Assembly: GCF_002002705.1 (NCBI RefSeq)
Contig: NZ_MUNS01000022.1
Span: forward strand, 124,001 to 188,000
DNA from: Polaromonas sp. C04
GTDB lineage: Bacteria > Pseudomonadota > Gammaproteobacteria > Burkholderiales > Burkholderiaceae_C
Direction of reading: 5' to 3'
DNA: 64,000 nt
This document shows, piece by piece, positions 52,214-63,932 of this stretch (position 1 is the stretch's first letter; every line of letters begins with the position of its first letter). Under the pieces are notes generated by a model, which saw nothing but the letters and a program-made list of their open reading frames with translations, made no database searches and was not told where the DNA came from. The translations under genes were made by a program, and so were the position numbers.

Positions 52214-52262
52214 CACAGGCGGGAACCCGGACAACCAGGACACCGAAGTTCATGGCTTGCCT

Positions 52263-52649
52263 CTAATGGCTGGCGTAATGCGCCAGCGCAATGACGAACG
52301 GCAGGACCAGCTCGGGAACGAGATAGCCCAGCCACACGGCGGCGGGTTTTGGCAGCCCGACGCGGCTGATGGAAACCAGCCGGCCCACGCCCGCCAGCAG
52401 CACGCCGAGCGCGAGCAGGTACACGAGCACTCCCTGCTGCCGGATGGTGATGGCGGCCCACAGGTTGATGAGCCCGGTCGAAAAATACACACCCGCCATG
52501 AAACGGTGCACGTTGTCGAGTCGCGGCAACGTGTCGGGTTGCCCCAGGAACATTTGCAATGCTCCCCCAATCATGGCGATCGCCGCCACGATGAACAGGC
52601 AAACGCGCACCACGAGCTGGCTCGCGAGCAGGGGGTCGGCTTCAATCAT
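52263..52649 (-). CDS. DUF4345 membrane protein
   Basis: 128 residues from MIEADPLLASQL at 52649, with AGGAGG upstream. Four membrane helices; GGALQMFLGQPDTLPRLDNVHRFMAGVYFSTGLINLW is the DUF4345 core. Function unknown. Convergent with the duplicated membrane protein, 49 nt between stops. Confidence 0.85.
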   Translation of the reverse strand: MIEADPLLASQLVVRVCLFIVAAIAMIGGALQMFLGQPDTLPRLDNVHRFMAGVYFSTGLINLWAAITIRQQGVLVYLLALGVLLAGVGRLVSISRVGLPKPAAVWLGYLVPELVLPFVIALAHYASH

Positions 52650-53077
52650 CTCGGTGCCTCCTCGTCGGTGTAACCGCAGCACCCGCACTGGCCTGCATCG
52701 GCGGGCACCTGGGGGAGCCGTAGGAACAATGAACGCAGCAGCCTCCCGCCTTTGGGCGTTCATGCTGCTTGCCGGGTCATCTTCTGCATCGCGTCAAGAG
52801 GCCCATCATAAAACGCCGGGGCGCATTTCAGCGTCGGATTGCCGGCGGTGCCCGACCGGCCAGCTTTCATGGGTGCAGGCCTGGCGCTGCCATACGGGAA
52901 TGAAATTGGCCGCCAGCCCATGCTGGATAAGCGCTTTTCGCTATCCAAATGAGAGCACCCATGAAGACATGAAAGGACCATCGCCTGCGCTACGGACGGG
53001 CGCGGTGAATCGTGGCCAAATCCAGGCTGGTAGCACCTGAAAGAGCCTCGAATGGCAAACGAAAAAAGGAGCAAGCC
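52650..53077. other. intergenic region upstream of the metal exporter
   Basis: About 430 nt without a supported gene; frames across it are short or shadows. The dmeF promoter should lie near 52930-53040, where the AT content rises, but I cannot fix -35/-10 boxes. No metal-regulator gene (DmeR/RcnR type) is present next to it, which is unusual for dmeF. Confidence 0.4.
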
Positions 53078-54037
53078 ATGCATACCGACGACCTGAGCGC
53101 CTGGAGCCACGCACACCAGTTCGACCCGGGCAACGTCGCGGGTGAGCGCGGTACGCGCGCCGTGATGTGGATCACGGCCGCCATGATGGTGCTCGAGATT
53201 GCCGCCGGCTGGGGCTACAACTCGATGGCCCTGCTGGCGGACGGTTTCCACATGAGTTCGCACGCCGTGGCCATCGGCCTGAGCGCCTTCGCCTACGCGG
53301 CGGCCCGGCGCTACGCCGCTGACCGCCGTTTTGCGTTCGGCACCTGGAAGATTGAAGTGCTGGCGGGTTTTGCCAGCGCCATCTTCCTGCTGGTGGTCGT
53401 GGCGCTCATGGTGGCAGGCTCCATCGAGCGGCTGCTGTCGCCCGCGCCGATTCACTACCAGGAAGCCATCGTCATCGCGGCGCTCGGGCTGGTGGTGAAC
53501 ATCGTCTCCGCCTTCATTCTCGGCGCCGCGCACCATCACGACCAGGGCGGCCATGCTCATGATGCGCATCACGACCACGCGCACCACCACGACCTGAACC
53601 TCAGGTCCGCGTATGTCCATGTGATGGCCGACGCCGCAACCTCGGTGCTCGCCATCCTGGCGCTGCTGGGCGGCTGGCTCTATGGCTGGGCCTGGCTGGA
53701 CCCTGTGACCGGCATCGCAGGCGCGGTCGTGGTGGCCTTGTGGGCCAGGCGCCTGATGGCGGATACCGGCAAGGTCTTGCTCGACCGTGAAATGGACCAC
53801 CCTGTCGTCGATGAGATCCGGCAGGCCATCGCAGAGGATGGACACGTGGGCGAAACACGCATCGCCGACCTGCACGTCTGGCGCGTTGGCAAGGCAGGCT
53901 ACTCGTGTGCCATCAGTCTCGTGACGCATGACAGGGCACTGACACCCGGCACGGTGCGCGGCTGGCTGTCCCGGCATGAAGAAATCGTGCATGCAACCAT
54001 CGAGATTCACCAGTGCCCCGATGCTCATGCAGGCTGA
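53078..54037 (+). CDS. dmeF: CDF-family Co/Ni/divalent metal exporter DmeF
   Basis: 319 residues from MHTDDLSAWSHAHQF at 53078, with AAAAGGAG upstream. Six membrane helices, ALLADGFHMSSHAVAIGL (metal site A), a His-rich loop (HHHDQGGHAHDAHHDHAHHH) between helices IV and V, and HVMADAATSVLAILAL. The N-terminal HxHxF element is typical of DmeF. Exports Co2+, Ni2+ or similar with proton exchange. Confidence 0.93.
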   Translation: MHTDDLSAWSHAHQFDPGNVAGERGTRAVMWITAAMMVLEIAAGWGYNSMALLADGFHMSSHAVAIGLSAFAYAAARRYAADRRFAFGTWKIEVLAGFASAIFLLVVVALMVAGSIERLLSPAPIHYQEAIVIAALGLVVNIVSAFILGAAHHHDQGGHAHDAHHDHAHHHDLNLRSAYVHVMADAATSVLAILALLGGWLYGWAWLDPVTGIAGAVVVALWARRLMADTGKVLLDREMDHPVVDEIRQAIAEDGHVGETRIADLHVWRVGKAGYSCAISLVTHDRALTPGTVRGWLSRHEEIVHATIEIHQCPDAHAG

Positions 54038-54065
54038 ACGCGCCTTGCATCGCTGACAATCCGGC

Positions 54066-55256
54066 ATGGCCAGGATATCCAACACCGCCCTCGGGCAAAT
54101 TCCTGCGGGGGTTTGGACACTCGGCTTTGTGAGCCTGCTGATGGATGTCTCGTCCGAGATGATTCACAGCCTGCTGCCGATGTTCATGGTCACGACCCTG
54201 GGCATCAGCGTCGCCGCGGTCGGTCTTCTCGAAGGGCTGGCGGAGTCCACCGCCCTCATCGTCAAGGTTTTCTCCGGCGTATTGAGCGACTACCTGGGCA
54301 AGCGCAAGGGGCTGGCCGTTCTGGGCTACGCCCTGGGGGCGCTCAGCAAACCGCTTTTCGCGCTGAGCAGCAGCTTCGGCCTCGTTGCGACCGCCCGCCT
54401 GCTGGACCGCTTTGGCAAAGGTATCCGTGGCGCGCCCCGGGACGCGCTGGTCGCCGACATCACGCCCAAACACCTTCGTGGCGCCGCCTTCGGCCTGCGC
54501 CAGGCGCTCGATACCGTCGGCGCCTTTGTCGGCCCCCTGCTCGGCGTCGGTTTGATGCTGCTGTGGGCGAACGACTTCCGCGCCGTCTTCTGGGTTGCGA
54601 CCCTCCCGGGCTGGCTCGCCGTCGCCCTGCTGTTTTTTGGACTGCATGAGCCGCGACGTCAGCACCGGGAGCCGCGAAGCAACCCCATCAGCCGCGGCAA
54701 CATCCGGCGTCTGCCGGGCGCCTATTGGTGGGTGGTGGGTCTTGGTGCCGTTTTCACCCTGGCCAGGTTCAGCGAAGCGTTTCTGGTGCTGCGCGCCCAG
54801 CAGGACGGGATTCCCACTGCACTGGTGCCACTGGTGATGGTAGCCATGAACATCATCTACGCGGGCTGCGCCTACCCCTTCGGCAAACTGTCGGACGCCA
54901 TGAGCCGCAGAACACTGCTCGGTGCCGGCATTGTGGTCCTGCTGCTGGCGGATCTGGTTCTGGCCAGCAGCACGGGCTGGATGGCACTTTTTGTGGGTGT
55001 GGCCCTTTGGGGGGTGCACATGGGAATGACACAGGGGCTGCTGGCGGCCATGGTGGCAGACACCGCCCCGCAAGACTTGCGGGGTACCGCGTACGGTGTC
55101 TTCAATCTTGCCAGCGGCCTGGCCATGCTCGTTGCCAGCACGCTGGCGGGTGTGCTCTGGCAGGTTTGGGGCGCGCCATCGACGTTTTACGCCGGCGCGC
55201 TCTTTTGCGTTCTGTCTCTGATGGCCCTGTCGTGGAAACCTGCCGGGTCAAGCTGA
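54066..55256 (+). CDS. MFS transporter
   Basis: 396 residues, 12 membrane helices. GLLEGLAESTALIVKVFSGVLSDYLGKRKGL contains the MFS A-motif, and ARLLDRFGKGIRGAPRDALVAD is typical of a branch of uncharacterised MFS exporters sometimes found near metal exporters. It starts 28 nt after dmeF, probably the same transcript, so metal or stress-related export is possible. Substrate unknown. Confidence 0.88.
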   Translation: MARISNTALGQIPAGVWTLGFVSLLMDVSSEMIHSLLPMFMVTTLGISVAAVGLLEGLAESTALIVKVFSGVLSDYLGKRKGLAVLGYALGALSKPLFALSSSFGLVATARLLDRFGKGIRGAPRDALVADITPKHLRGAAFGLRQALDTVGAFVGPLLGVGLMLLWANDFRAVFWVATLPGWLAVALLFFGLHEPRRQHREPRSNPISRGNIRRLPGAYWWVVGLGAVFTLARFSEAFLVLRAQQDGIPTALVPLVMVAMNIIYAGCAYPFGKLSDAMSRRTLLGAGIVVLLLADLVLASSTGWMALFVGVALWGVHMGMTQGLLAAMVADTAPQDLRGTAYGVFNLASGLAMLVASTLAGVLWQVWGAPSTFYAGALFCVLSLMALSWKPAGSS

Positions 55257-55275
55257 ACAGCGACTGAGGCCGCCC

Positions 55276-56922
55276 TCAAACATCGATCGCCGCGGCCGAG
55301 CCCGCCTGCCGGCGCAGCTCGAACTTCTGGATCTTGCCGGTGGCAGTTTTGGGGATCTCGCCAAACACCACGGCGCGCGGCACCTTGAAGCCGGCCAGGT
55401 GCTGCTTGCAGTGGGCGACGATCTCGGCGGCCGTGACCGTCGCGCCGGCCTTGAGCTCGACAAACGCGCAAGGCGTCTCGCCCCAGCGCGCATCGGGCTT
55501 GGCCACCACGGCGGCGGCCAGCACGGCGGGGTGGCGGTACAGCACGTCTTCGACCTCGATGGAGGAGATGTTCTCGCCGCCCGAGATGATGATGTCCTTG
55601 CTGCGGTCCTTGATCTTGATGTAGCCGTCGGGGTACTGCACCGCCAGGTCGCCGCTGTGGAACCAGCCGCCCGCAAAGGCTTCTTCGGTGGCCTTGGGGT
55701 TCTTCAGGTAGCCCTTCATCGCGATATTGCCGCGGAACATGATCTCGCCCATGGTCTCGCCATCCCAGGGCACGGGCTGCAGGGTCGTGGTGTCGAGCAC
55801 GCGCGCATCGCGCTGCAGGTGGTAGCGCACACCCTGGCGCGCGTTCAGGCGCGCGCGCTCGCCGATGTCGAGCGCGTTCCAGGCGTCATGCTTGGCGCAA
55901 ACCGTGGCCGGGCCGTAGACCTCGGTCAGGCCGTAGACATGGGTCAGATCGAAGCCCATCTGCTCCATGCCTTCGATCATGGACGCGGGCGGCGCGGCGC
56001 CCGCCACCATGGCCTTGACGCCGGCCGGCACGCCCACCTTCATCGCGGCCGGCGCATTCACCAGCAAACCATGCACGATGGGCGCGCCGCAGTAGTGCGT
56101 CACGCCATGGTCGCGGATGGCATCAAAAATCGCCTGCGCCTCGACCCGGCGCAAACACACGTTGACGCCCGCGCGCGCCGCCACCGTCCACGGAAAGCAC
56201 CAGCCGTTGCAATGGAACATCGGCAGCGTCCACAGGTAGGTCGCGTGCTTGGGCATGTCCCACTCGAGGATGTTGGAGATGGCGTTGATGGCCGCGCCGC
56301 GGTGGTGGTAGACCACGCCCTTGGGGTTGCCGGTGGTGCCGCTGGTGTAGTTGAGGGCAATCGCGTCCCACTCATCAGCCGGCAACTGCCAGGCAAACTG
56401 CGGGTCGCCGCCGGCGACAAAATCATCGTAGTCGAGGCTGCCGATTTTTTGCACGGCGCCGGCATAGACCGGGTCCGTCACATCGATCACCAGCAGCGGC
56501 GCCGTACCCTGGCGCAGGGCAACGGCCTTTTGCATCAGCGCCGCGAACTCCGGGTCCACGATCACCACCTTGGCCTCGCCGTGGTCCAGCATGAAGGCCA
56601 GGGTTTCGGCATCCAGCCGCGTGTTCAGCGCATTCAGCACGGCGCCGGCCATCGGGATGCCAAAGTGGGCCTCGACCATGGGCGGCGTGTTGGGCAGCAT
56701 CACGGCCACCGTGTCGCCCTTCTGGATGCCGTGGCGGCTCAGCGCGCTGGCGAGCCGGCGGCAGCGCTCGTACAACTCGCCCCAGTTGCGGCGCAACCCG
56801 CCGTGCACCACGGCCAGCCGGTCCGGGTAGACCTCGGCCGTGCGCTCGATGAAGGACAGGGGCGACAGCGGTGCGTGGTTGGCCTCGTTGCGCGGCAGGT
56901 TCTGGTCGAAAATGGAGGTCAT
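55276..56922 (-). CDS. AMP-forming acyl-CoA synthetase
   Basis: 548 residues. Adenylate-forming motifs: NYTSGTTGNPKGVVYHH (P-loop), HVYGLTEVYGPATVC, W-FHSGDLAVQYPDGYIKIKDRSKD and the C-terminal catalytic Lys in PKTATGKIQK. The pattern fits the medium-chain / 3-methylmercaptopropionyl-CoA ligase-like branch. Activates a carboxylic acid as acyl-CoA. Convergent with the MFS gene. Confidence 0.92.
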   Translation of the reverse strand: MTSIFDQNLPRNEANHAPLSPLSFIERTAEVYPDRLAVVHGGLRRNWGELYERCRRLASALSRHGIQKGDTVAVMLPNTPPMVEAHFGIPMAGAVLNALNTRLDAETLAFMLDHGEAKVVIVDPEFAALMQKAVALRQGTAPLLVIDVTDPVYAGAVQKIGSLDYDDFVAGGDPQFAWQLPADEWDAIALNYTSGTTGNPKGVVYHHRGAAINAISNILEWDMPKHATYLWTLPMFHCNGWCFPWTVAARAGVNVCLRRVEAQAIFDAIRDHGVTHYCGAPIVHGLLVNAPAAMKVGVPAGVKAMVAGAAPPASMIEGMEQMGFDLTHVYGLTEVYGPATVCAKHDAWNALDIGERARLNARQGVRYHLQRDARVLDTTTLQPVPWDGETMGEIMFRGNIAMKGYLKNPKATEEAFAGGWFHSGDLAVQYPDGYIKIKDRSKDIIISGGENISSIEVEDVLYRHPAVLAAAVVAKPDARWGETPCAFVELKAGATVTAAEIVAHCKQHLAGFKVPRAVVFGEIPKTATGKIQKFELRRQAGSAAAIDV

Positions 56923-56979
56923 GGCTTGGGTCTCCGGTGGTTATCTGGGGGTCGGGCTTAATCCGGACACAATAGCACC

Positions 56980-58845
56980 GTGAGCATTCCCCAACCTTTC
57001 ATTCAGGAGCTTTTGGTGCGCGCCGATGTGGTCGAAATCGTCGGCCGCTACGTGCAGCTCAAGAAGGGCGGCGCCAATTTCATGGGGCTGTGCCCGTTTC
57101 ACGGGGAGAAATCGCCCTCCTTCAGCGTGAGCCCGTCCAAGCAGTTCTACCACTGCTTTGGCTGCGGCAAGAACGGCAACGCCATCAGCTTCCTGATGGA
57201 GCACGCGGGCATGACCTTCGTCGAGGCGGTGAAAGACCTGGCGCAGCAATACGGCATGCAGGTGCCCGAAGACGATGCCTCGCCGTCCGAGCGCGCACGC
57301 GCCAGCGAGCAGCGGCAAAAGCAGGCCACGCTGTCCGACGTGCTGGAGAAGGCCTGCGACGCCTACAAGAAACACCTGAAAGGCTCGCACAAGGCCGTGG
57401 ACTACTTCAAGGGCCGCGGCCTGTCGGGCGATATTGCGAAGCAGTTCGGCCTGGGCTACGCGCCCGAGGGCTGGCGCAGCCTGGCCAGCGTGTTTCCCAA
57501 CTACGACGACCCGCTGCTGGCCGAGAGCGGCCTGGTGATCGCGAGCGTCGATGAAGACACGGGCGAGGAAAAGCGCTACGACCGCTTCCGCGACCGCGTG
57601 ATGTTCCCGATCCGCAACGTGAAGGGCGAGTGCATCGGCTTTGGCGGGCGCGTGCTCGGTGAAGGCACGCCGAAATACCTCAACTCGCCCGAAACCCCGG
57701 TGTTCCACAAGGGCCGCGAGCTGTACGGCCTGTTCGAGGCGCGCCATGCCCTGCGCGAGCAGGGCTATGTGCTGGTGACTGAGGGCTACATGGACGTGGT
57801 GGCGCTGGCGCAACTGGGCTTTCCCAATGCCGTGGCCACGCTGGGCACGGCCTGCACGGCCGAGCATGTGCAAAAGCTGTTCCGCTTCACCGATTCGGTG
57901 GTGTTCAGCTTCGACGGCGACGCCGCCGGCCGGCGCGCCGCGCGCAAGGCGCTGGACGGCGCCCTGCCGTATGCCAGCGACGTGCGCAGCGTGAAATTCC
58001 TGTTCCTGCCGCCCGAGCACGACCCGGACAGCTACATCCGCGCCTTCGGCAAGGACGCGTTTGCGCGCTATGTGTCCGAGGCCACGCCGCTGTCGCGCTT
58101 CATGATCGAAGCGGCGCGCGACGGCTGCGACCTGAACAGCGCCGAGGGCCGCGCCCATCTGGCCAGCAACGCCAGGCCGCTGTGGAGCCAGTTGCCCGAG
58201 GGCGCGCTCAAGCGCCAGTTGCTGGGCGAGATTGCCGAGCTGGTGCAGCTGAACAGCCGGGAACTGAGCGAGGTCTGGAACGGCCCCGCGAAATCGGGCA
58301 AGGCCGACGGCGCCCACGGCGGGAAACGCTACAACAACGATAGCTATCAGCGCATACAGGACGAGGGCTACAGCCCAAAAAAGCCATCAAACTTCGCCCC
58401 TCGCATGCGTCCGGGCGGGCGCACCGCGCTGGCCAGCCGCGCCGACCACGCGGCGCGCATCCTGCTCACCAACATGGCGGCCTGGGACAGCCTGTCGAAC
58501 GAAGACCGCAGCATGCTGTGCGAATTGCCGGCGCCGCATGGCCCGCTGTTTGTCTGGCTCGAGAGCCAGCTGCACGAGCACGGCGCGCAGCCCTGGGCGG
58601 CGCTGCGCGAAGGCCTGCGCGATCACGAAAGCGAAGCCCTGGCGCTGAAGGCCACCGCCAGCTTCGAGGTTCCGCTGGCGCAGGAACCCGACCCGGACGA
58701 CACCGCCAGCGAGCTGCGCGGCCTGCTCGACCTGATGCAGGACGACCGCTTCAAGCTGATGGAGACCGAGGCGCTGGCCGCCAACGACCTCGAGCGCTAT
58801 CGCCGGCTGCACGAGCAGCGCCGCGCACGCGCCAGCGCAAAATAA
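56980..58845 (+). CDS. dnaG: DNA primase
   Basis: 621 residues, GTG start. CHC2 zinc finger CPFHGEKSPSFSVSPSKQFYHCFGCG (about 38-65), the TOPRIM domain with VTEGYMDVVAL and FSFDGDAAGRRAARKAL, and a C-terminal DnaB-interaction domain. Synthesises RNA primers. dnaG followed by rpoD is the conserved macromolecular-synthesis arrangement; rpsU is not present upstream here. Confidence 0.97.
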   Translation: MSIPQPFIQELLVRADVVEIVGRYVQLKKGGANFMGLCPFHGEKSPSFSVSPSKQFYHCFGCGKNGNAISFLMEHAGMTFVEAVKDLAQQYGMQVPEDDASPSERARASEQRQKQATLSDVLEKACDAYKKHLKGSHKAVDYFKGRGLSGDIAKQFGLGYAPEGWRSLASVFPNYDDPLLAESGLVIASVDEDTGEEKRYDRFRDRVMFPIRNVKGECIGFGGRVLGEGTPKYLNSPETPVFHKGRELYGLFEARHALREQGYVLVTEGYMDVVALAQLGFPNAVATLGTACTAEHVQKLFRFTDSVVFSFDGDAAGRRAARKALDGALPYASDVRSVKFLFLPPEHDPDSYIRAFGKDAFARYVSEATPLSRFMIEAARDGCDLNSAEGRAHLASNARPLWSQLPEGALKRQLLGEIAELVQLNSRELSEVWNGPAKSGKADGAHGGKRYNNDSYQRIQDEGYSPKKPSNFAPRMRPGGRTALASRADHAARILLTNMAAWDSLSNEDRSMLCELPAPHGPLFVWLESQLHEHGAQPWAALREGLRDHESEALALKATASFEVPLAQEPDPDDTASELRGLLDLMQDDRFKLMETEALAANDLERYRRLHEQRRARASAK

Positions 58846-59116
58846 GCAACCCCGGCGCTTGAAAAATGGCCATAAAGGTATAATGTAAGGCTTGACCAGA
58901 CTGCAAGAGCGACAGCAATACCTCCGGGCCGGGCCGACCGATGAAGCAACTTCACAACGGGCCAACCAACCGCAAGGATTGCATCCCAAATGTTCGCCCA
59001 CACATCTTGCAGATAGAAAACGTCCGGGGGTTTGCCCCTTCGTCACGTTGCCCGCGCCGGGAGTTTGCGGCGCCCGCTTTTTTGTTTGTCCTGCCTTGAA
59101 GCCTTGAGGTTTATTC
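58846..59116 (+). promoter_or_regulatory. dnaG-rpoD intergenic region with promoter
   Basis: A perfect -10 box TATAAT (58879-58884) lies early in the gap; the nearest -35-like TTGAAA (58859) leaves only 14 nt, so the promoter is imperfect or uses another -35. Some 230 nt of leader follow, with GGGG-TTT-GCCCC and a GC-rich stem before TTTTTTG at about 59077-59090, which could attenuate rpoD transcription. Confidence 0.45.
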
Positions 59117-61402
<2,286 letters not shown>

Positions 61403-61482
61403 TCCGTCGCCATGGCAGGCAACCGCCCGTCATCCCTTGCCCTGCTGTCATCCCGGGTCTGACCCGGGATCCATGAGCCAAA

Positions 61483-61527
61483 AGCGCCTCAAGCCCTTAT
61501 CCATCGAGCGTGAGGCGCTATTTTATT
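61483..61527 (+). terminator. terminator after rpoD
   Basis: AGCGCCTCA (61483-61491) pairs with TGAGGCGCT (61511-61519), followed by ATTTTATTTG. Just upstream, ATCCCGGGTC-T-GACCCGGGAT (61450-61470) is a perfect palindrome of a type found between genes in many proteobacteria. Confidence 0.75.
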
Positions 61528-61592
61528 TGTAGCATCCAAAGACTCGCACACAGCGTTGCATGGCGCAGCGCCAGCGGGCTCGCCTACTGCGC

Positions 61593-62597
61593 CTACGCCA
61601 ATTCGATACCCGCCGTCTTCACCAGCTTCGCGTACTTGACCATCTCCGAGCGGAAAAAGGCGGCGGCCGCTTCCGGCGTCGTCGTTGAAATGGTGTTGCC
61701 CTGCCGGGCCATGGCGTCCTTCACCTCGGGCGCGCTGAAAGCCGTGACAAAGGCCGCGTGGATGCGCCGCACGTCAGGCGCCGGCAGGCGCTTGGGCCCG
61801 ACCGCGGCAAACCAGCCGTCCACCAGATAGTTGGGCAGCCCCTGTTCCACAAAGGTCGCAATCTCCGGTGCCGCGGCCAGGCGGTGCGGCGACGAGGTGC
61901 CGATGGCGCGCAACGCGCCACTCTTGAGGTGGCCCTGCACGGACGGCAGCGACAGCACGCCCATGTCCACCTGGCCGCCGATCAGGTCGGAAATCATCGG
62001 GCCTACGCCCTTGTACGGAATGTGGTGGGCCTGCACGCCCGCCTCCTGCAGGAACATCTCGGCCGCCAGATGCAGGATGGTGCCGTTGCCCGATGACGCG
62101 TAGTTGTACGCACCCGGCCTGGCCTTGAGCAGCGCCACCAGTTCCTTCGAATTGGTGGCGTGGATTTTGACCGGATTGACGACCAGCACCATCGGCGTCG
62201 AGCCCAGCACCGAGATCGGGGTGATGTCGTTGATGGGGTCGAACGGCAGCGTCTTGTACACGCTCGGGAAAATCACGTGGTTGTTCGACACCACGCTCAG
62301 CGTGAAGCCATCGGGCGCCGACTTGATCATGGCGGCGGTGCCCACGATGCCGCCCGCCCCCGCCTGGTTTTCGATCACGACCGGGTGACCGAGTGCCTGC
62401 GCCAGGGCCGCGCTGGTGGCGCGCATGATCGTGTCGACGCCGGAGCCGGCCGCCACCGGCAGGATGAAGCGCACGGGCCGCTCGCTGATCTGCGCCAGCA
62501 GCATCCCGGGCGAACTCAGGGCGCCCGCCCCCAACGCCATGCTGCCAAGCAGGCTCAAGGTTTTGCGCCGGGAAAGGGCCGGTGAAGTCTGTGTCAT
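61593..62597 (-). CDS. Bug/TctC-family extracytoplasmic solute receptor
   Basis: 334 residues. Signal peptide RRKTLSLLGSMALGAGALSS, then VRFILPVAAGSGVDTIMRATS, VIENQAGAGGIVGTAAMI and LPFDPINDITPISVLGSTP, the family landmarks. Periplasmic carboxylate or CoA-ester precursor binding is likely. It follows the CoA-transferase gene by 30 nt on the same strand, so the receptor may deliver the acid activated by that enzyme. Confidence 0.93.
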   Translation of the reverse strand: MTQTSPALSRRKTLSLLGSMALGAGALSSPGMLLAQISERPVRFILPVAAGSGVDTIMRATSAALAQALGHPVVIENQAGAGGIVGTAAMIKSAPDGFTLSVVSNNHVIFPSVYKTLPFDPINDITPISVLGSTPMVLVVNPVKIHATNSKELVALLKARPGAYNYASSGNGTILHLAAEMFLQEAGVQAHHIPYKGVGPMISDLIGGQVDMGVLSLPSVQGHLKSGALRAIGTSSPHRLAAAPEIATFVEQGLPNYLVDGWFAAVGPKRLPAPDVRRIHAAFVTAFSAPEVKDAMARQGNTISTTTPEAAAAFFRSEMVKYAKLVKTAGIELA

Positions 62598-62627
62598 GGA
62601 AGTCTCCTTATGTGATCGTGAAAAAAA

Positions 62628-63806
62628 TCAGGCGACGGCGGCCTGCGCCCGCAGGGCCTCGATGGCTTGCGCGTCGTAACCCAGGCCCGCGAGCAATCCC
62701 GCCGTGTGCTCGCCCAGCATGGGCGGCTGCAGGCGCACGCCCAGGCGGTGCCCGTCCATGGTGATCGGGAACAGCGCGGCCCTGGCGGTCTGGCCCGCGC
62801 GCGCGCCGTCCGGCAGGCGCACGTCGGCCAGGCCGCCGGTGGCCAGCAGGTGCGGGTCGTCATACAGTTCCTCGGGCTTGCGGATCGGCGCAAACGGCAG
62901 GCCGTGCCGCTCGAAAATGGCCGTCAGTTCGGCCGCGCTGTAGCCGGCCAGCCGCGTGCGCAGGTCGGCCAGCAACGTGGTGCGGGCTCGCACGCGGTCG
63001 TTGTTGGTGGCGAGCAGCGGGTCGGCCTTGAGGTCGGCAAAGCCCAGGGCGTCGCAGAACGTGACCCACTGGGCATCGCTCACCGCGGCCAGGAAGATCT
63101 GCTCGCCGTCCTTCACGGTGAACACGTCGTACAGCGCCCAGGCCGAGATGCGCTCGGGCATGGGGGCCGCAGCCTGCCCGGTGATGGCGTACTGCATCAT
63201 GTGCTGGCCGACCAGAAACACGTTGTTCTCGAACAGCGCGCTCTGCACCTCCTGGCCGCGCCCGGTGATGCCGCGCTGGATCAGCGCGCCCAGGGCACCG
63301 ATGGCGCCGAACATGCCCCCCATGATGTCGTTCACGCTGCTGCCGGCGCGCAGCGGGTCGCCCGGGCGCCCCGTCATGTAGGCCAGGCCGCCCATCATCT
63401 GCACCACCTCGTCGAGCGCGGTACGGTGCTCGTACGGCCCGGGCAGGAAGCCCTTGTGGCTGACGTAGATCAGGCGCTCGTTGACCTGGCTCAGGCTCGC
63501 ATAGTCCAGCCCGTATTTGCCCATGGTGCCGGGCTTGAAGTTCTCGGCCACCACGTCGGCGCTGGCCGCCAGCTTGCGCGCGACCTCGGCGCCGGCGGGG
63601 TGGTGCAGGTCGATCGCGATGCTTTTCTTGTTGCGGTTGAACATGGGGAAGAAGCCCGCGCCTGCGCCCAGCAGATGGCGCGTGCGGTCGCCATCGATCG
63701 GCTCGACCTTGATCACCTCGGCCCCCATGTCGGCCAGCACCATGCCGCAGGTCGGGCCCATCACCATGTGGGTGAATTCGACGACGCGCAGGCCTTTGAG
63801 GGGCAA
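62628..63806 (-). CDS. CaiB/BaiF-family (class III) CoA-transferase
   Basis: About 393 residues if started at the TTG at 63806 (LPLKGLRVVEFTHMVMGPTCG), the usual position for the family. Core features: VLADMGAEVIKVEPIDGDRTRH, NRNKKSIAIDLHHPAGAEVARKL, VVAENFKPGTMGKYGLDY and the catalytic Asp region HRTALDEVVQMMGGLAYMTG with GSSVNDIMGGMFG. It moves CoA between carboxylic acids. No ATG or ribosome-binding site marks the start: the frame stays open upstream, through a palindromic repeat, to the window edge, so a fusion with the preceding gene is possible. TTG 63848 lies within the repeat. Confidence 0.9.
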   Translation of the reverse strand: MPLKGLRVVEFTHMVMGPTCGMVLADMGAEVIKVEPIDGDRTRHLLGAGAGFFPMFNRNKKSIAIDLHHPAGAEVARKLAASADVVAENFKPGTMGKYGLDYASLSQVNERLIYVSHKGFLPGPYEHRTALDEVVQMMGGLAYMTGRPGDPLRAGSSVNDIMGGMFGAIGALGALIQRGITGRGQEVQSALFENNVFLVGQHMMQYAITGQAAAPMPERISAWALYDVFTVKDGEQIFLAAVSDAQWVTFCDALGFADLKADPLLATNNDRVRARTTLLADLRTRLAGYSAAELTAIFERHGLPFAPIRKPEELYDDPHLLATGGLADVRLPDGARAGQTARAALFPITMDGHRLGVRLQPPMLGEHTAGLLAGLGYDAQAIEALRAQAAVA

Positions 63807-63824
63807 CGAGCGCGCCGGGGAGCT

Positions 63825-63932
63825 GCCCCCACCCCAGCCCTCCCCCAAGGGGGGAGGGGGTACGGCGGACGGCCCGCGCGAATGTGCGCTTCCTGCTCCT
63901 TCCCCCGCTGGGGGAAGGCTGGGATGGGGGCT
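63825..63932. repeat. GC-rich palindromic intergenic repeat at the CoA-transferase start
   Basis: Two G-run hairpins, CCCTCCCCC/GGGGGAGGG (63838-63858) and CCTTCCCCC/GGGGGAAGG (63898-63918), lie in an overall inverted pair with outer arms CCCCACCCCAGCC and GGCTGGGATGGGG. Such composite palindromes are frequent between genes in Comamonadaceae. Here the repeat is translated-frame-open in the direction of the CoA-transferase. Confidence 0.65.

Noticed and set aside
61450-61470. ATCCCGGGTC palindrome after rpoD as a special regulatory site
   Set aside because: It matches a palindrome commonly seen between genes in many proteobacteria, and a normal terminator follows.
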